NCBI GenBank assembly: GCA_021801945.1
Contig: JAKABE010000114.1
Location: 1 to 8,743, forward strand
Source of the DNA: Acidobacteriota bacterium
Lineage (GTDB): Bacteria > Acidobacteriota > Terriglobia > Terriglobales > Acidobacteriaceae
Length of the DNA stretch: 8,743 nucleotides
Reading direction: 5' to 3'
Shown: one piece after another, positions 6,927 to 8,743 of the stretch
Layout of the letters: each line of letters starts with the position of its first letter
Position numbering within the stretch: the first letter of the stretch is position 1
The notes under the pieces: model-generated
Told to the model about the DNA's origin: nothing
Seen by the model: the letters and a program-made list of their open reading frames with translations, nothing else
Databases searched by the model: none
Position numbers and translations under genes: made by a program

Positions 6927-7180
6927 TCGGGGCGAACCTGGTTTGGCTTAGGGTTTGAAGGGACGCGGACTCCCAGGCTAAAGAAAGACTCACTCCCCGC
7001 CATGTTTCGTAAAAGGGCCGCCGAGAAACCCGGCCGGTGGATGGGCCGCGAGCCGTAAGTGCGGCAGAAGAACGACGAGGGTTTGGTCCCTGGCGCCAGT
7101 GGATTGTTGCAGGCGGGGTACGGCGGCTTCCAGGCCGGGCGCAGGCGGGCAGATTGGATTCTATCCACAAGCCTAGATCG
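6927..7180. other. Non-coding stretch between the immunity gene and the IS repeat
   Basis: This GC-rich sequence shows no supported gene in any frame. The short open frames here overlap one another and have no family signature or ribosome-binding site. I see no tRNA, no attachment site and no target duplication matching the sequence beyond the right-hand IS repeat. It is probably the upstream region of the immunity gene, now next to the insertion sequence. Confidence 0.4.
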
Positions 7181-7211
7181 AGTCTTTTCCAATCGAAGGA
7201 TGAGCCTGAAG
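7181..7211 (+). repeat. Left copy of the IS end repeat
   Basis: It reads AGTCTTTTCCAA, then a variable TCGAAG, then GATGAGCCTGAAG on the plus strand. This is inverted relative to the two right-hand copies, as expected for a terminal inverted repeat. It carries one extra G compared with them. Confidence 0.6.
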
Positions 7212-7283
7212 GAAGCGAAGGGCGGGCGAAGCGGGAAGGCTCCTTTCGTTTTGAGAATGAGGTCATGCTAGCAGTCGTAGTAG

Positions 7284-7388
7284 GGGCTGAGGAAATGTGG
7301 GAATCGGCTTTATCGATTTCCAAGGGGAGAGGGGAAGCCGGAGCGTACTTTGCGGAGGCTTTTCCTCTCCCCGTCATTTCCTCAGCCC
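7284..7388 (+). repeat. 105-bp palindrome predicted to fold as a three-way junction
   Basis: The outer stem is 14 perfect pairs (7284-7297 with 7375-7388). Inside it sit two hairpins. The first has 8 pairs (7299-7306 with 7314-7321) around the loop GCTTTAT. The second has 16 pairs (7324-7339 with 7357-7372) around a 17-nt loop. The junction linkers are only 1, 2 and 2 nt. All three non-Watson-Crick pairs (7301/7319, 7333/7363, 7334/7362) are G-U on the plus strand and would be A-C mismatches on the minus strand. It begins 19 bp past the transposase stop. It could be a structured RNA from the plus strand, a cruciform recognised by a protein, a dispersed palindromic repeat, or a structure ending the transposase message. 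No T run follows, so an intrinsic terminator is unlikely. Confidence 0.7.
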
Positions 7389-7407
7389 TGCTGTTGGTGG
7401 CGCGACC

Positions 7408-8643
7408 TTACGCGGTGAGCCGCAACTGCTGGAAGAGTTTTGCCTTGGCCTGCTGCATGCGCCGCGCGGCGTCGGTGTCGCTGATCGCCGCCGCGATGCG
7501 CTTCAGCGCGTTGACGCTGAGGCCGGGGCGCAGGTATTGGGCAGGGTTGGGCAGCGCCAGCAGCGTCTCCAGAGGGGTTTGATAGCGGGGATAGCGGACG
7601 CGCTTGCGGCCTTTGGCATCGAGGCTGACCTCCGACTGGGCGCAGGGACGGTGGTAGTTCAGATAGGGGTTCAGATAGCTGAAGTAGAAGTCGTTGAGCG
7701 CCTGGGCATGGCTGGGGTCGATATAGCCGTAGCCGAGGTGCTTGCGGATCACGGCGCCGTTTTTGGTTTCGACCAGGCCGTTGTCGTTGGAGCGGCGGGG
7801 ACGGCTCTTGGTCTGCTCGATGCGCAGCTTTTCCAGCATCTGGGCGACCATTCGGTTGATGAACTCGCTGCCGTTGTCGGTGTGGAAGCCGAGGATGCGG
7901 AAGGGAAACTGGCGCATCAGCTCTTCCAGAACAGGCAGCAGATAGGCTTCGGAAATGCGTGGAACAGCAGCCACGATCTGCCACTGCGTGACTTCGTCGA
8001 TGGCGTTGATGTGGTAGACGCCCTTCTCCTCGGGTCGGTCGCCCTGATGCACGGTGTCCAGGCGCAGATAGCCGGGCCGGCCCTGCGGATCCGGCCGGCG
8101 CCGTTCGCCGATCTCGACCGCCGCCGGGCGGGTTTTAGTGTAGGTGAGAACCCGCTCCCGATAGCGGCGGCTGTGGCGCAGGTTGTAAAGGTGAGCGACG
8201 GAAAGGGTGGCCAGCCGTGCGTACTCCGGCTTGCCGTAGACCCTGTATTCACGTTCCAGAATGCGCTTTGTCGCTGGCCCGCTCAGGGTTTCGTGCGCCT
8301 CGTCGACCGCCGCCAGCAGCTCGATGTCTGTGCGCGTATAGCGCTGCGGGAAACGGTGCCTGCGGTACTCTGTCGCCCGCACCTGGCCGCTAGCCATGAA
8401 ACGGGCAATCAGCCGCGTCACCTGCGCCCGGCTCATTCCCGTCATCTTCTCGATGTAGCGCCGTAACAGGCCCCGCGCCGCCTTGCCCTGCTGATGGTAC
8501 TGCTGCTGGCAGAGCACCTGCTCGACCCATGCGTAGACTTGTTCCCGGCTCTTGCCTTCAAACCGGAGATCCTGGCTGGCTTCTATGAACCGCCGAATCC
8601 CTTCCAGACTCAACTTCTCTGCCTGATGCACGCTGACATTCAC
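7408..8643 (-). CDS. DDE integrase-core (rve) transposase, IS481/IS3-like
   Basis: This 411-residue DNA transposase should cut and rejoin the ends of its own element. A helix-turn-helix-like region lies at about 60-85 (T68-G-M-S-R-A-Q-V-T-R-L). The integrase core runs from about 185 to 330 with a full catalytic triad: D196 in Y-L-R-L-D-T-V-H-Q-G-D, D256 in F-H-T-D-N-G-S-E-F, and E292 in N-D-N-G-L-V-E-T-K-N-G. There are exactly 35 residues between the second Asp and the Glu. The tail is basic and helical. No frameshift or internal stop is seen, so the enzyme looks intact. The start is GTG 8643: an in-frame TAG lies just upstream and no ATG is available near the start. The ribosome site is poor, which suggests low expression. 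The two right-hand repeats lie 19-83 bp upstream and could also bind the transposase for autoregulation (inferred). Confidence 0.93.
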   Translation of the reverse strand: MNVSVHQAEKLSLEGIRRFIEASQDLRFEGKSREQVYAWVEQVLCQQQYHQQGKAARGLLRRYIEKMTGMSRAQVTRLIARFMASGQVRATEYRRHRFPQRYTRTDIELLAAVDEAHETLSGPATKRILEREYRVYGKPEYARLATLSVAHLYNLRHSRRYRERVLTYTKTRPAAVEIGERRRPDPQGRPGYLRLDTVHQGDRPEEKGVYHINAIDEVTQWQIVAAVPRISEAYLLPVLEELMRQFPFRILGFHTDNGSEFINRMVAQMLEKLRIEQTKSRPRRSNDNGLVETKNGAVIRKHLGYGYIDPSHAQALNDFYFSYLNPYLNYHRPCAQSEVSLDAKGRKRVRYPRYQTPLETLLALPNPAQYLRPGLSVNALKRIAAAISDTDAARRMQQAKAKLFQQLRLTA

Positions 8644-8661
8644 TTCCCAGCATGACTAACC

Positions 8662-8685
8662 CTTCAGGCTCATCTTGCATTGGAA
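8662..8685 (-). repeat. Inner right copy of the IS repeat
   Basis: On the minus strand this 24-bp copy reads TTCCAATGCAA then GATGAGCCTGAAG. It differs from the outer right copy at only two or three bases in the middle and lies 35 bp from it (start to start). It falls just upstream of the transposase start codon. Confidence 0.65.
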
Positions 8686-8696
8686 TCAAACCTCTG

Positions 8697-8726
8697 CTTC
8701 AGGCTCATCTTGTGTTGGAAGAGACT
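8697..8726 (-). repeat. Outer right copy of the IS repeat
   Basis: On the minus strand it reads AGTCTCTTCCAACACAA then GATGAGCCTGAAG. It is the best partner of the left copy because the shared AGTCT extends the match outward; the inner copy lacks AGTCT. It may be the right terminal inverted repeat, though the window ends 17 bp later and a further copy outside cannot be excluded. Confidence 0.6.
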
Positions 8727-8743
8727 TCCCCTTGCCATCCCCG

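Larger units (their letters stand above)
7181..8726 (-). mobile_element. Insertion sequence with DD35E transposase and inverted terminal repeats
   Basis: The limits are the outermost visible copies of a shared repeat: 7181-7211 on the plus strand and 8697-8726 on the minus strand. They align over 31 positions with 26 identities, beginning AGTCT and ending GATGAGCCTGAAG. A second right-hand copy lies just inside (8662-8685). The transposase fills 7408-8643. Between its stop and the left repeat there are about 195 bp including a strong palindrome. No target-site duplication is seen at these limits, and only 17 bp of sequence remains to the right. The true ends could therefore lie further out, beyond the window on the right. 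The element resembles IS481/IS3-type elements in its catalytic domain; I cannot assign a named family. Confidence 0.55.

Noticed and set aside
7251..7280. Plus-strand promoter for the palindrome (TTGAGA at 7251-7256)
   Set aside because: The -35 agrees with the consensus in five of six positions, but no acceptable -10 is found 16-18 bp downstream. Transcription from the plus strand is therefore unproven.
7297..8466. A 389-codon plus-strand open frame antisense to the transposase
   Set aside because: The reverse strand encodes an intact DD35E transposase. The antisense frame is a GC-rich shadow with no domain signature, and it begins inside the palindrome.
8662..8726. Possible two-unit CRISPR
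   Set aside because: There are only two right-hand repeats of 24 bp with an 11-bp gap, and the third copy is inverted at the far side of the transposase. This is an IS-end pattern, not an array.

Overview
The window is GC-rich (roughly 60% by eye) and dense with coding sequence. Every gene I can support lies on the minus strand. The outer-membrane lipid-transport ATPase (MlaF type), the polyprenyl-phosphate sugar transferase and the secreted beta-sandwich protein point to a diderm bacterium. The style of the secreted protein and of the transposase makes me favour Acidobacteriota (class Terriglobia). That assignment is an inference from remembered family resemblance, not a search result.

Layout, read in the direction of transcription from right to left. 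(1) 8726-7181: an insertion sequence with a DD35E integrase-core transposase (GTG start at 8643, stop at 7408-7410). It is flanked by copies of a ~24-31 bp repeat, two on the right and one inverted on the left. Between the transposase stop and the left repeat is a 105-bp sequence (7284-7388) that folds on paper into a compact three-way junction. (2) 6872-6540: a small membrane protein of the superinfection-immunity type. (3) 6402-5032: a complete M20 dipeptidase with all metal ligands. (4) 4843-4187 and 4171-3290: mobA (molybdenum cofactor guanylyltransferase), followed after 15 bp by an MlaF-type ABC ATPase with an altered signature motif, probably co-transcribed. (5) 3289-2723: a 567-bp non-coding gap with several dyads but no recognisable gene. 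(6) 2722-1205: a polyprenyl-phosphate hexose-1-phosphate transferase that would start polysaccharide assembly. (7) 935-132: a secreted stand-alone beta-sandwich protein. No gene is seen in 1-131.

The chromosomal genes look like ordinary housekeeping and envelope functions that do not form one pathway. The exceptions are the mobA-ABC pair, which is probably an operon without an obvious shared function, and the envelope theme of the MlaF-like ATPase, the sugar transferase and the secreted protein. The least explained element is the three-way-junction palindrome beside the transposase. All three of its non-Watson-Crick pairs are G-U on the plus strand, which hints at an RNA made from the strand opposite to the transposase. 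I see no defence system, CRISPR array, tRNA or rRNA.
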